Part shown: in pieces, positions 16,881 through 25,749 of the stretch
Layout: each line of letters starts with the position of its first letter
How positions within the stretch are numbered: the first letter of the stretch is position 1
Assembly (NCBI GenBank): GCA_052387695.1
Contig: JBQTIX010000002.1
Coordinates: forward strand, 79,295-143,294
Source: Panacagrimonas sp052387695
GTDB taxonomy: Bacteria > Pseudomonadota > Gammaproteobacteria > Nevskiales > Nevskiaceae
Length of the DNA: 64,000 nt
Direction of reading: 5' to 3'
Translations under genes and position numbers: made by a program
Notes under the pieces: model-generated
Seen by the model: only the letters and a program-made list of their open reading frames with translations
The model's database searches: none
Told to the model about the DNA's origin: nothing

Positions 16881-19472
16881 ATGAGCGCCGGTTCCGTTGT
16901 TCCTCCGACCCGAACGCCGCTGAGCCGGTCCTGCATGGCCCTCACCGCGTTGTTGATGACCGGCATCGTGTCCGAGGTCGATGCGATGACCTTCACCTTC
17001 GACATCGGCGGCGAAGCCGTCGAGGGCGCCTCCAACACGACGGTCATCGGAGGCGTTGGCGTGCGCACCGAGTCGCCCGAGACACGCGGCATCGGCAAGG
17101 GCCATCTCGATCCCGAGGTCTGCGGCCGTGGTCCCGACGGCAAAGTGCACTACCAGGTCTGCCAGGGCATCTTCAAGGATCAGATCTTTCCGTCTCAGCG
17201 CATTGCCAACGCGCCTGGCTATGCGTCGAGCAACTTCGACCAGGGCAATCTCAACTACGCGCGAGGCGACGTCACCCAGGGCGGCATCCGCATCAACCAG
17301 GACCTGCTGCTGACCTGGGGCAATTTTGGTTTCTTCGCGAAGGGCATCGCGTTCTACGACCCCTTCAACTACAACTTCGACGAGTTCCACCCGAGCTACA
17401 TCAACGCCGACAACGTCGACGAGGTGGGATACGCCTCGATGCCGGGCGACGAGGTGATCCGGGCGGGCGCCAATCTGAGCGTGCTGGCGCCGGTGATCGA
17501 TCAGCTCGGATTGCCGGCAAACATCGTCACCGAGTTGCTTTCGAATCCCATCGGCATACCGGTGCTCGGCGTGCGTAACGACTCGCGGCCCTGCCCGGCT
17601 TCGCGCAATCCCAGTGGCGGGCCTTGCGGTCTGGTCTACGGGCCGGGCGGTACCGTCTACAAGGCGCGCAAGGACAAGGAGACACGTCGCCTGGCGGGAC
17701 TCGGCCTGCTGTTGCAGGACCTGAACGTGTTCGGAACGTTCGCCCTGCCGGGCGAGCGGGAACTGTTGGTCAAACTCGGGCGCCAGCAGGTGAACTGGGG
17801 CGAATCGACCATCGAGTTCTTCGACTCGCTGAACGTCGCCAATCCTGCCGACCTGCACAACCTGTTCCGTCTCGGCGGCAACGGTCTGGATGATTTTTAC
17901 CAGCCGGTGAACATGCTGACCCTTTCCACCGGGCTGTTCGATGGCGCGTCGATCTCCGCCTTCTATCAGCTCGAATGGCAGCCCCTCATCGTTCCCGCGG
18001 CGGGCACGTTCTACTCGCCGGTCAACATCGGCACCAACAACGACGGTCCCAATTTCGTGACCACCGGTTTCGGCCAGTTCCCGCACGATCCGGACGCTCT
18101 GGGCTATCAGCTCGACAGCCCGCTGACCGCCATCACCAATACGTCCAGCCGCATCCGCCGGCTGAACGACCGCGAGCCCGACTGGGAAAACCAGTTCGGC
18201 ATCCAGTTCAAGTATTACGCCGAGTGGCTCAACAACGGCACCGACATCGGCCTTTACTACGCGAACTACCACTCGCGCCTGCCCATCGCCAGCTTCTACT
18301 CGACCAGCCGATCCTGCGCCAAGGACGTGAAAACGCCGGTCGGTTTCGTCACGAGCTGTGCTCGATGGCCGATCTTCCGCGGAATCCTCTCGCCCAACGA
18401 TCCGGCCAGCGCGAACCCCGACGAGACCGGCGACGCGTTGGCGCTCGACAGTGCCGCAGTGGTTCTGGAGTACCCGAAGAACATCCAGATGTACGGCATC
18501 TCCGCCAACACCTCGTTCGGCGACATCGCGGTGCAGGGCGAGATCGCGTACCGCCCCGACCAACCCTTGCAGGTTGCGCTCGTGGACCTCGTGTTCGCCG
18601 CTTACGGACCGACCCTGACCAACTGCCATCTTCCCCCGGGCTGCGTCGGCAGCACGGCCGGTCTGGGCGTGCTGCCGGACGGCAGCGTCGGCGTGTACGG
18701 CTCCAGCGATTTCGTCGGCGTCAACGGTGTGCTCGGCTCGTTCCCCGACACGATCGATGCCGTGGTGGGCGCGCTGCCCGGCGCGGGTCGCTCCTTCCCG
18801 AGCTTCATCATTCCCTACCGCGGTGGCGTGATCGGCGACAACCCCGCGAATTCCTACATCCGCGGCTGGGAAGAATTCGAGACCTTCACCTTCGATCTCG
18901 GTTTGACCTATGTCGAGGGCAATACCAATTTCGGCGCCAAGCTGCTGCGCGCCGACCAGATCATCTGGCTGCTGGAGTTCGGCGGCGTGTGGGTGCCGGA
19001 CCTGCCTTCGCTGGATCAACTCCAGCTCGAAGCGCCGGGTATCGAGTACCACGCCAGCGCCGGCGCCGACGGCACGGGTGCGGATGGGTCGCGCCAGGCC
19101 TGTTCGACCAACGTCGCCTGCAACCTCGGCCCCGACGGCCTGCGCTTCAATCCGCACCAGCAGGATCGAGGGTTCTATCCGGACGACATCTCGCTGGGCA
19201 TGTCGTTGGTCTCGCAGATCCGCTACGAGTCGGTGCTGCCGGGCATCAGCATCCAGCCGCAGATCATCTTCAAGTACGACTTGTACAACACCACGCCGGG
19301 TCTGGCCTCGAACTACATCGAGGGCCGCATCATCTGGGATACCGGCATCGAGGTTCGCTATAAGGCCAATCTGTCATTCAATTTCGGGTATCGCACCGTC
19401 GCCGGTGGCGGAGTCGCCAACAACCTCGGCGACCGCGACGAGGCCCGCGTGTTTCTCAAGTACGCCTTCTGA
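16881..19472 (+). CDS. DUF1302 family outer-membrane protein
   Basis: Predicted outer-membrane beta-barrel of 863 residues. ATG 16881 has GGAGAGGGAGA nearby and starts a long signal region (RSCMALTALLMTGIVSEVDA). The mature part begins FTFDIGGEAVEGASNTTV and contains a DUF1302-typical stretch, LVKLGRQQVNWGESTIEFF followed by NPADL. The C-terminus is a barrel strand NLGDRDEARVFLKYAF ending in Phe. Two or more Cys pairs (ARDSRPCPASRNPSGGPCG region) suggest loop disulfides. DUF1302 proteins are thought to be porin-like or channel proteins for hydrophobic compounds. The MMPL and YCF48 genes follow, so uptake or export of a lipid-like molecule across both membranes is the likely theme. Confidence 0.92.
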   Translation: MSAGSVVPPTRTPLSRSCMALTALLMTGIVSEVDAMTFTFDIGGEAVEGASNTTVIGGVGVRTESPETRGIGKGHLDPEVCGRGPDGKVHYQVCQGIFKDQIFPSQRIANAPGYASSNFDQGNLNYARGDVTQGGIRINQDLLLTWGNFGFFAKGIAFYDPFNYNFDEFHPSYINADNVDEVGYASMPGDEVIRAGANLSVLAPVIDQLGLPANIVTELLSNPIGIPVLGVRNDSRPCPASRNPSGGPCGLVYGPGGTVYKARKDKETRRLAGLGLLLQDLNVFGTFALPGERELLVKLGRQQVNWGESTIEFFDSLNVANPADLHNLFRLGGNGLDDFYQPVNMLTLSTGLFDGASISAFYQLEWQPLIVPAAGTFYSPVNIGTNNDGPNFVTTGFGQFPHDPDALGYQLDSPLTAITNTSSRIRRLNDREPDWENQFGIQFKYYAEWLNNGTDIGLYYANYHSRLPIASFYSTSRSCAKDVKTPVGFVTSCARWPIFRGILSPNDPASANPDETGDALALDSAAVVLEYPKNIQMYGISANTSFGDIAVQGEIAYRPDQPLQVALVDLVFAAYGPTLTNCHLPPGCVGSTAGLGVLPDGSVGVYGSSDFVGVNGVLGSFPDTIDAVVGALPGAGRSFPSFIIPYRGGVIGDNPANSYIRGWEEFETFTFDLGLTYVEGNTNFGAKLLRADQIIWLLEFGGVWVPDLPSLDQLQLEAPGIEYHASAGADGTGADGSRQACSTNVACNLGPDGLRFNPHQQDRGFYPDDISLGMSLVSQIRYESVLPGISIQPQIIFKYDLYNTTPGLASNYIEGRIIWDTGIEVRYKANLSFNFGYRTVAGGGVANNLGDRDEARVFLKYAF

Positions 19473-19589
19473 TGTCCGGGGTATCGGCGATGCGCCGTCT
19501 GGCGTCGCCGCTGCCTGAACAGACCCTTCCTTCCGCTCTCCAACCCCGGCCCGCGCACCCGCGCCCGCCACTGTCTTGCAGGTGATCCC

Positions 19590-22220
19590 ATGGCACACGG
19601 CGATTCCAACAGCAAGTTCTCGCAGCTCTTCCTCAAGCTGACCTTGCCCATCGTGTTCGGTAACCGCAAGCTCACGCTCGCGGTGGTCGGGCTGCTGACC
19701 GTGTTCATGGCCTGGCACGCGGCGCACCTGGAGCTCGACGCGGGTTACGAGAAGCAGTTGCCCATCGGTCATCCCTACATCGAGATCTTCCACAAGTACC
19801 AGAAGGATTTCGGCGGCGCGAACACGATCCTGTTCGCGCTGATGCAGGAGGACGGCAAGGGCGACATTTACCAGCCGGCGTATCTCGGCACCTTGCGCGA
19901 CCTCACCCAGGCAGCGTTCTTCACGCCTGGCATCGACCGCGCCCACGTCAGCTCGCTGTTCACACCGGACGTGCGCTATCTCGAAACGGTGGAGGGCGGC
20001 TTCCGCGGCGGCAACGTGATTCCAGCCGACTACGCGCCGACGCCGGAGATGATGGAGCGCATCCGCAGTCAGGTCGCCAAGGCCAAGGCCGTCGGCCGTT
20101 TCGTCGCCAACGATCAGACCGGCGCGATGGTGTTCGCCGAGATGCTGGAGCGCGATCCGGTCACCGGCGAGAAAAACGACTACTTCGAGATCGCCGCCCT
20201 GGTCGAGGAAGTGCGGCAGCGCTTCATCAACCCGAAGATGTACGAGTACAAGATCACCGCCGACCAGGCGCCGTTCAAGGCCGGCGACGTGGTGCATCGG
20301 GGCTACTCCGACAAGCGCGGCTACCTGTTCCGCTTCGAGACCATCAAGGCCGAGTTCCGCAACGAAGAAGGCGAGAGCAGCTGGCACGAGATCCCGGGAA
20401 GCCGGCTGGAAATCGCCGAGGTCGACAATCCCGACTACAACCCGGATATCGACATCAAGATCGTCGGCTTCGCCAAGGTGGTCGGCGACATCGCCGACGC
20501 CGTGCTCGGCGTGGTCGGATTCTTCGCCCTCACCATCTTCATGGTGTGGGTGATCCTGTGGTGGTACTGCAGCTCGCCCTGGATCGCGCTGCTGCCGCTC
20601 ACCTGCGGCCTGCTCGCGGTGGTGTGGGAGCTGGGCATCCTGAGATTGGCCGGCTACGGCCTGGATCCGTTCGCGATCCTGGTGCCCTTCCTGGTGCTCG
20701 CCATCAGCGTCAGCCACGGCATCCAGATCACCAGCTTCTGGCTGCTGGAAGTCGCGAACAAAGGTGCGAACAGCTTCGACGCCTCGCGCAACACCTATAA
20801 GCGCCTGGTCATCCCGGGACTCACCGCGGTGCTCACCAACGTGATCGGCTTCGGCACCATCCTGCTGATTCCGGTCGGCATCATCCGCGAGATGGCGATC
20901 AACGCCATGTTTGGTCTGTTGGCCGTGATCGTCTGCAAGAAGATCCTGCTGCCGCTCTTTCTCACCTACGCCAAGCTCGACAACCCCGAGAAGTGGCGCG
21001 CCAGGCAGTTGAAAAAGGACCTGATGTTTGAGCCGTTGTGGAAGTTCCTCGCGAAGTACACCACGGAGCGCAAGTTCGCCGCGATCGTCCTGATGCTGGG
21101 CGCCGGAATCTGGGCCACCGCCTACTTCATCTCCCAGGATCTCAAGTACGGTGAACTCAAGCCGGGCGTGCCGGAACTGCGTCCCGACACCCGTTACAAC
21201 CTCGACTCGCAGGCCATTGTCGACAACTTCGCCATCGGCGTGGACGTGATCAAGATCGTCGCCGAAGGCAAGGCCAACGGCTGCATCGACTTCGCCACGG
21301 CCGCCGAGATCGACCGCTTCGAGTGGCGCATGCGCGGCACGCCGGGCGTGCAGTCCACGCTGTCGCTGGCACAGGCGCAGAAGAGCGTGTTCCAGGCCTT
21401 CAACGAAGGCAATCCGAAGTACTGGAACCTGCCGCGTGATCCCGAGGGCCTGGTGCTTGCCGGCCAGCCCTTCCCGACCTCCACCGGCCTGCTCAACAAG
21501 GACTGCAGCGCGGTGCCGGTGCTCATATTCACCGAGGACCACAAGGCCGAGACCATCGATGGCATCGTGGCTGCGGCGAAGAAATTCATCGCCGAGCAGG
21601 AGCCGGATGCGCCGGTGAAATTCCAGCTCGCGACCGGCAACGTCGGCGTCATGGCCGCGACCAACGACACCGTTCGCACTGCCGATCACAAGGTGCTGAT
21701 CGTGCTGTTCGTCAGCATCGCGATCTGCGTGTTCCTGTCCTTTCCCGGTATCCCTGCGCTGCCGTCCATCGTGATCCCGCTGATCGCGGTGTCGATCTTC
21801 ACCTACGCGGTGATGGTGTTCCTCGACATCGGCGTCACCGTGTCCACCCTGCCGGTCGCCGCGTTCGCCGCCGGCATCGGTGTGGACTACGGCATCTACA
21901 TCTACAGCATCCTCGAAGAGAACGTGAAGGTGAAACGGATGCAGTTGTACGAGGCCTACATCGACACGCTGCACCAGACCGGCAAGGCGGTGATGGTGAC
22001 CGCGCTGGCGCTGGCCGCGAGCGTCGCGACCTGGCTGATGTCCGACCTGCAGTTCCAGATCAACATGGGCGTGCTGCTCACGATCATGTTTATCGCCAAC
22101 GCCGCGGCCGCGATGCTGCTGTTGCCCGCGTTCGCCACCTTCCTGCTCAAGGCGCCCAAGGACGGCGGACACGCCATGGACGCCGGACACGCAGGCCACC
22201 CGGAGCACGCGACGCCATGA
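19590..22220 (+). CDS. MMPL/RND superfamily transporter
   Basis: Inner-membrane transporter of 876 residues driven by proton flow. It has the RND duplication: one hydrophobic segment near residues 28-45, a large periplasmic loop, five helices (~300-450), then a second single helix (~490-515), a second loop, and a final five-helix block (~700-865). Key motifs are LVPFLVLAISVSHGIQITSF and AAFAAGIGVDYGIYIYSILE, the two symmetric SHG / GVDY segments seen in MMPL proteins. The start ATG 19590 has only a weak binding site (CAGGTGAT). Its neighbours are DUF1302 upstream and a YCF48 protein whose ATG overlaps its stop (ATGA). MMPL proteins of this class move lipids, sterol-like compounds or hopanoids. 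Confidence 0.93.
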   Translation: MAHGDSNSKFSQLFLKLTLPIVFGNRKLTLAVVGLLTVFMAWHAAHLELDAGYEKQLPIGHPYIEIFHKYQKDFGGANTILFALMQEDGKGDIYQPAYLGTLRDLTQAAFFTPGIDRAHVSSLFTPDVRYLETVEGGFRGGNVIPADYAPTPEMMERIRSQVAKAKAVGRFVANDQTGAMVFAEMLERDPVTGEKNDYFEIAALVEEVRQRFINPKMYEYKITADQAPFKAGDVVHRGYSDKRGYLFRFETIKAEFRNEEGESSWHEIPGSRLEIAEVDNPDYNPDIDIKIVGFAKVVGDIADAVLGVVGFFALTIFMVWVILWWYCSSPWIALLPLTCGLLAVVWELGILRLAGYGLDPFAILVPFLVLAISVSHGIQITSFWLLEVANKGANSFDASRNTYKRLVIPGLTAVLTNVIGFGTILLIPVGIIREMAINAMFGLLAVIVCKKILLPLFLTYAKLDNPEKWRARQLKKDLMFEPLWKFLAKYTTERKFAAIVLMLGAGIWATAYFISQDLKYGELKPGVPELRPDTRYNLDSQAIVDNFAIGVDVIKIVAEGKANGCIDFATAAEIDRFEWRMRGTPGVQSTLSLAQAQKSVFQAFNEGNPKYWNLPRDPEGLVLAGQPFPTSTGLLNKDCSAVPVLIFTEDHKAETIDGIVAAAKKFIAEQEPDAPVKFQLATGNVGVMAATNDTVRTADHKVLIVLFVSIAICVFLSFPGIPALPSIVIPLIAVSIFTYAVMVFLDIGVTVSTLPVAAFAAGIGVDYGIYIYSILEENVKVKRMQLYEAYIDTLHQTGKAVMVTALALAASVATWLMSDLQFQINMGVLLTIMFIANAAAAMLLLPAFATFLLKAPKDGGHAMDAGHAGHPEHATP

Positions 22221-23416
22221 ACCCCATCAGCCCTTCGCATCCCGACCTCCTCCCTGGCTGCCCGCACACCATGAACGCGACCCGCATTCCCCTGGCCCGC
22301 TCCCGTCCGCTGGGTGCTCTCGTTCTTGCGGTGGCCCTTTTTCTTCCCGTCGCGACCGTCTGCTCGCAGGACGAGGCCACAGCGGCGCCGACCGACGCGG
22401 CCGCGGGCGACGCAGCCGCCGCCGTCGCGGAGACCGTTCCGGCAGCGCCCGTCGCGGCGCCCTTCGGGCCCACCGGGCAGCCCAAGCCCGCCGAGATGTC
22501 GCCGCGCGCGATCCGCGGCCTGATGCTGGACATCGTGTACACCGGCGAGCGGCTCATCGCGGTGGGCGAGCGCGGCAATATCGTGGCCTCGCGCGACGGC
22601 ATCCGCTGGGCCCAGGTGTCGGTGCCCGTACGCGCGACGCTCACCGGCATGTCGTTCGTGGACGGCAAGCAGGGCTGGGCGGTCGGACACGACGCCACCA
22701 TCATCCACACCGCCGACGGCGGGCAGACCTGGAGCGTGCAGGCGTTCAATCCGGGGCTGCTCAAACCGCTGCACGACGTGTATTTCGTCGACGCCTCGCA
22801 CGGCTACGTGTTCGGCTCCTTCGGCCTGTTCTGGGAAACTCGTGACGGCGGCAAGACCTGGATGGAAGTCGCCGCACCGGCCGTGCTCGAAGAGGGCTAT
22901 CACCTCAACGGCATGACGCGCACCAAGGACGGCCAGCTCCTGCTGGTCGGCGAGAGCGGTCTGCTCGCCGTCTCGGGCGACGGCACGACTTGGGACCGGC
23001 TGGAATCGCCCTACGAGGGCAGTTTCTTCGGCGTGGTGCCGCGCGGCGAGAAGGGCGCGCTGGCCTTCGGCCTGCGCGGCAACGCCTATGTGACCGACGA
23101 CGTGCGTGCCGGAGCCTGGCGCAAGGTAAATCTCGCTACGATCAGCTCGATCTTCGGCGCCTGGGTGATGGTCGACGGCTCGATCGTCCTGGTCGGTGCC
23201 GACGCGGTAGTGCTGACCGTGCTCGCCGACGAGACCGTGGAGCGCGTCGCGACCTTCGCCGGTGTCGACAGCAGCGGCACCATCAACGGCGTCGTGCGCT
23301 GGCCCGGCGGCCTGATGATGGTCGGCGAGTCCGGCGTGCAGCCGTACCAGACCAAGTCGGCGCCCACGGTGCGCTCGGTGGTCACGCGCGAACTCGAAAC
23401 GACGCCGGAATTCTGA
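22217..23416 (+). CDS. YCF48-related periplasmic beta-propeller protein
   Basis: Exported protein of up to 399 residues with BNR/sialidase-like repeats: GERGNIVASRDGIRWAQVSV, VGHDATIIHTADGGQTWSVQ, FGLFWETRDGGKTWMEVA. These form a seven-bladed propeller as in the photosystem II assembly factor YCF48; here the propeller probably helps assemble or seat the neighbouring membrane proteins. The ATG at 22217 overlaps the MMPL stop, suggesting translational coupling. A second ATG at 22271 starts a more ordinary signal peptide (MNATRIPLARSRPLGALVL) and may be the true start. An Ala-rich linker of ~40 residues separates signal and propeller. Confidence 0.9.
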   Translation: MNPISPSHPDLLPGCPHTMNATRIPLARSRPLGALVLAVALFLPVATVCSQDEATAAPTDAAAGDAAAAVAETVPAAPVAAPFGPTGQPKPAEMSPRAIRGLMLDIVYTGERLIAVGERGNIVASRDGIRWAQVSVPVRATLTGMSFVDGKQGWAVGHDATIIHTADGGQTWSVQAFNPGLLKPLHDVYFVDASHGYVFGSFGLFWETRDGGKTWMEVAAPAVLEEGYHLNGMTRTKDGQLLLVGESGLLAVSGDGTTWDRLESPYEGSFFGVVPRGEKGALAFGLRGNAYVTDDVRAGAWRKVNLATISSIFGAWVMVDGSIVLVGADAVVLTVLADETVERVATFAGVDSSGTINGVVRWPGGLMMVGESGVQPYQTKSAPTVRSVVTRELETTPEF

Positions 23417-23493
23417 GTCACCCCGCGAAGTAAAAAACCACTTCGTGGGGACCCCGACGAGCGACGCAGCGCCGACCCTTCCTGGGAGCCACG

Positions 23494-25293
23494 ATGAAAA
23501 AGAAAATCATGCTGGGATGCGCGGCGGGTCTGCTGAGTCTCGCCGCGATAGCGGAGGACGAGACCTCGCCGCCGGTCGAGACCTCGCCGCCGGTCGAAGG
23601 AGAAGATGCCTCGTCTTCGCCGGCCGCGGCAGCGGAGCCGGAAGGCAACGCCTGGACGGCCCTGCAGGACTGCTGGTACTTCACGCCCTCGCTGTCCTGG
23701 GTCTTTGCCGACTCCGGGCGGCAGACCGATCACGGGCAGGCGGTGACGTTCGCGGTCGGCCGGCCCTGGGGCGAGGTCTTCGCGCTGGAAGCCTTTGCGC
23801 AGTACAACCGCTTCGATCACGAACAGGGCTCGGGCACCGCGGACCTCATCGGCCTCGGCGTCAACAGCCTGTTCTTCCCTGCCAGGAAAGCGCCTGCCTA
23901 CCTGCTGCTCGGGGTGGGATATGGAGATGTCAGCTCGCATCCCGGCGGTGAGGAGAGCTACGGCACCCTGCTGCTCAACGTGGGTGGTGGTTATTGGTGG
24001 AAGCCCTTTGATTCCGGTTTTCTCAAGGGCGCGTCGCTGCGCACCGATGCGGTATACCGACTCGATACGCACAATGATCGCCGCACCGGCACCACGGTCG
24101 CCAACGGCCGCAAGGATTTCGGCGATCTCCTGCTGAGTGTCGGCTTGAACGTTCCCATCGGCGAGGCACCGGCACCGCCTCCACCCGCGGAGCCGGTCGA
24201 AGTGGTTCCCGTCGTATCGCCGTCGGATAGTGATGCGGATGGCGTGGCCGACGATCTTGATCAATGCCCCGATACCCCGGCGGGTACGGCGGTGGACGCC
24301 GCGGGCTGTCCGGCTCCTGCCGCCGCGGTGGCGACCACCTGCAAAGCGCCTGAACCGGGCGAGAAGCTGGACCTCGCTGGATGCGGCACCGGTGATGTGA
24401 TCGTCCTCAAGGGTGTCAATTTCGACTTCAACAAGGATCGCCTCACACCCAACGCGAAGACCATCCTCGAAGGCGTCGCCGAGGCCCTGAAGGCCGCGCC
24501 GGCAACCAATGTCGAACTCGGTGGGCACACCGACGCGAAAGGCAGCGACGACTACAACCAGCGCCTGTCCGAGCGTCGCGCCTGTTCGGTGGCCCGCAAT
24601 CTCAGCGGTCAGGGCATCGGGCAGGATCGCGTGAGCCCGGTGGGCTACGGCGAGTCCAAGCCGGTGGCCGACAACGAAACCGACGAGGGCCGCGAACTGA
24701 ATCGCCGCGTGGAGCTGAAGATTCTGGATGGGGCAGGGGTGGGACTCGGTACCTGCTCTTCGGCCGCGCCCCGCACCGTCAGATCGAATCCGGTGGAACC
24801 GCCTGTCGCGGAAGCCAGCCCACCGAGCGAACCCGTTGCCGTGCAAATGAGCGACCCGGCTCCGGCCGAGGCCGCGATTCCGGCAGCAGAGGAACCGGCG
24901 CCCGCGTCTTCGGAGCCGGCGGCGGTGGCGCCCGCACCAGAGCCGGCACCCGAACCTCCGGCGCCAGAACCGGCGAGCACCGCGGAACCTGCGCCCGCGC
25001 GCCCGCCCCCTTCGGGGTCGGTGGAGGCCATGCAGCAAGTGCCGGAATCAGAGGTCTTCGGCTCGTCGGCCTCACCCGCAGCTTCGGAACCGTCAAGTTC
25101 ATCTGCGGGAAGCACATCTGCCGGCCAACCGCCGCCGTCCAGCGAAGCGAAGATGGTTCCAGAGAGCGAGGTCTTCGGCTCCTCGGCCTCGCCAGCGGCT
25201 TCGGAACCGGCGGACACCCCTGCCAGTGAACCGCCGCCGCCGAGCGACACGCAGATGGTTCCTGAGAGCGAGGTGTTTGGCGGAGCGAACTGA
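23494..25293 (+). CDS. OmpA family protein with repeat tail after the peptidoglycan domain
   Basis: Outer-membrane protein of 599 residues. After a signal peptide (MKKKIMLGCAAGLLSLAAIA) come an acidic linker with a doubled ETSPPVE unit, an OmpA-like eight-strand barrel (~50-225), a thrombospondin type 3 calcium motif (SDSDADGVADDLDQCPDTPA, ~245-265) and the OmpA peptidoglycan-binding domain (VNFDFNKDRLTPNAKTILEG; GGHTDAKGSDDYNQRLSERR; ELNRRVELKIL, ~305-415). Unusually, ~180 more residues follow: a Pro/Ala/Glu-rich stretch, then three PESEVFG units, the first two extended by SSASPAASEP. The ATG is 12 bases after GGGAGCC. It lies 77 bases after the YCF48 gene in the same direction. The tail is not part of the usual family. 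Confidence 0.9.
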   Translation: MKKKIMLGCAAGLLSLAAIAEDETSPPVETSPPVEGEDASSSPAAAAEPEGNAWTALQDCWYFTPSLSWVFADSGRQTDHGQAVTFAVGRPWGEVFALEAFAQYNRFDHEQGSGTADLIGLGVNSLFFPARKAPAYLLLGVGYGDVSSHPGGEESYGTLLLNVGGGYWWKPFDSGFLKGASLRTDAVYRLDTHNDRRTGTTVANGRKDFGDLLLSVGLNVPIGEAPAPPPPAEPVEVVPVVSPSDSDADGVADDLDQCPDTPAGTAVDAAGCPAPAAAVATTCKAPEPGEKLDLAGCGTGDVIVLKGVNFDFNKDRLTPNAKTILEGVAEALKAAPATNVELGGHTDAKGSDDYNQRLSERRACSVARNLSGQGIGQDRVSPVGYGESKPVADNETDEGRELNRRVELKILDGAGVGLGTCSSAAPRTVRSNPVEPPVAEASPPSEPVAVQMSDPAPAEAAIPAAEEPAPASSEPAAVAPAPEPAPEPPAPEPASTAEPAPARPPPSGSVEAMQQVPESEVFGSSASPAASEPSSSSAGSTSAGQPPPSSEAKMVPESEVFGSSASPAASEPADTPASEPPPPSDTQMVPESEVFGGAN

Positions 25294-25394
25294 CCGGGGG
25301 GCGTCGCGCGCTGGCGACGAGCCCGTTGCCAAATCGGCGAATCGAGTTGCAGGCAGGGCGCGCACGGTCCACCCCTGGAAAAAAGCAGGTTGGA

Positions 25395-25675
25395 CCTAGA
25401 AACCGCAGTTGGTCGCGTGAGCAGCCCGGCTGGGGTAGGAAATGACGATGAAGTTTCCACGCGCGCGCCTTCACCCGCACGGTGGATGGCTGCTCGCGCT
25501 AATCGATTCTCGACGGCCCTCGCGGGTCTGGCTTGGGCTTCGCTCAACCCATGGAACCACCATGGGTTTCGCTCCAGCCCGGCGCCATCCCTCGCTGCGG
25601 CCTCGCCGAGAATCGATCCCCAACTGCGGTTTCTAGGTTAAAAGATTTTTGTCAGTTCAGCTGCGGTTTCCAGGT
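25395..25675. repeat. Inverted-repeat element between OmpA and AraC genes
   Basis: A perfect 18-bp inverted repeat, CCTAGAAACCGCAGTTGG at 25395-25412 and its complement at 25620-25637, bounds about 243 bases. Inside are AATCGATTCTCG / CGAGAATCGAT and CCCATGG / CCATGGG pairs. A further copy of the right arm (CTGCGGTTTCCAGGTT) begins at 25662. It looks like a MITE-type or decayed IS remnant. Nothing else was recognised in the 456-base gap. Confidence 0.5.
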
Positions 25676-25749
25676 TCACTGCACCCGCACGCTCTGATGG
25701 TCAGCCTCGACGACGACGCCTGACGCGGCGAACCCGATACGGGCCCGGA

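Noticed and set aside
19374..22208. Very long antisense open frame opposite the MMPL gene (similar ones opposite DUF1302 at 16845-19157 and opposite the RND pump at 31176-33281)
   Set aside because: Sequence is His/Arg/Asp/Gln-rich without domains, as expected for antisense frames in high-GC DNA; the plus- or minus-strand partners carry clear families.
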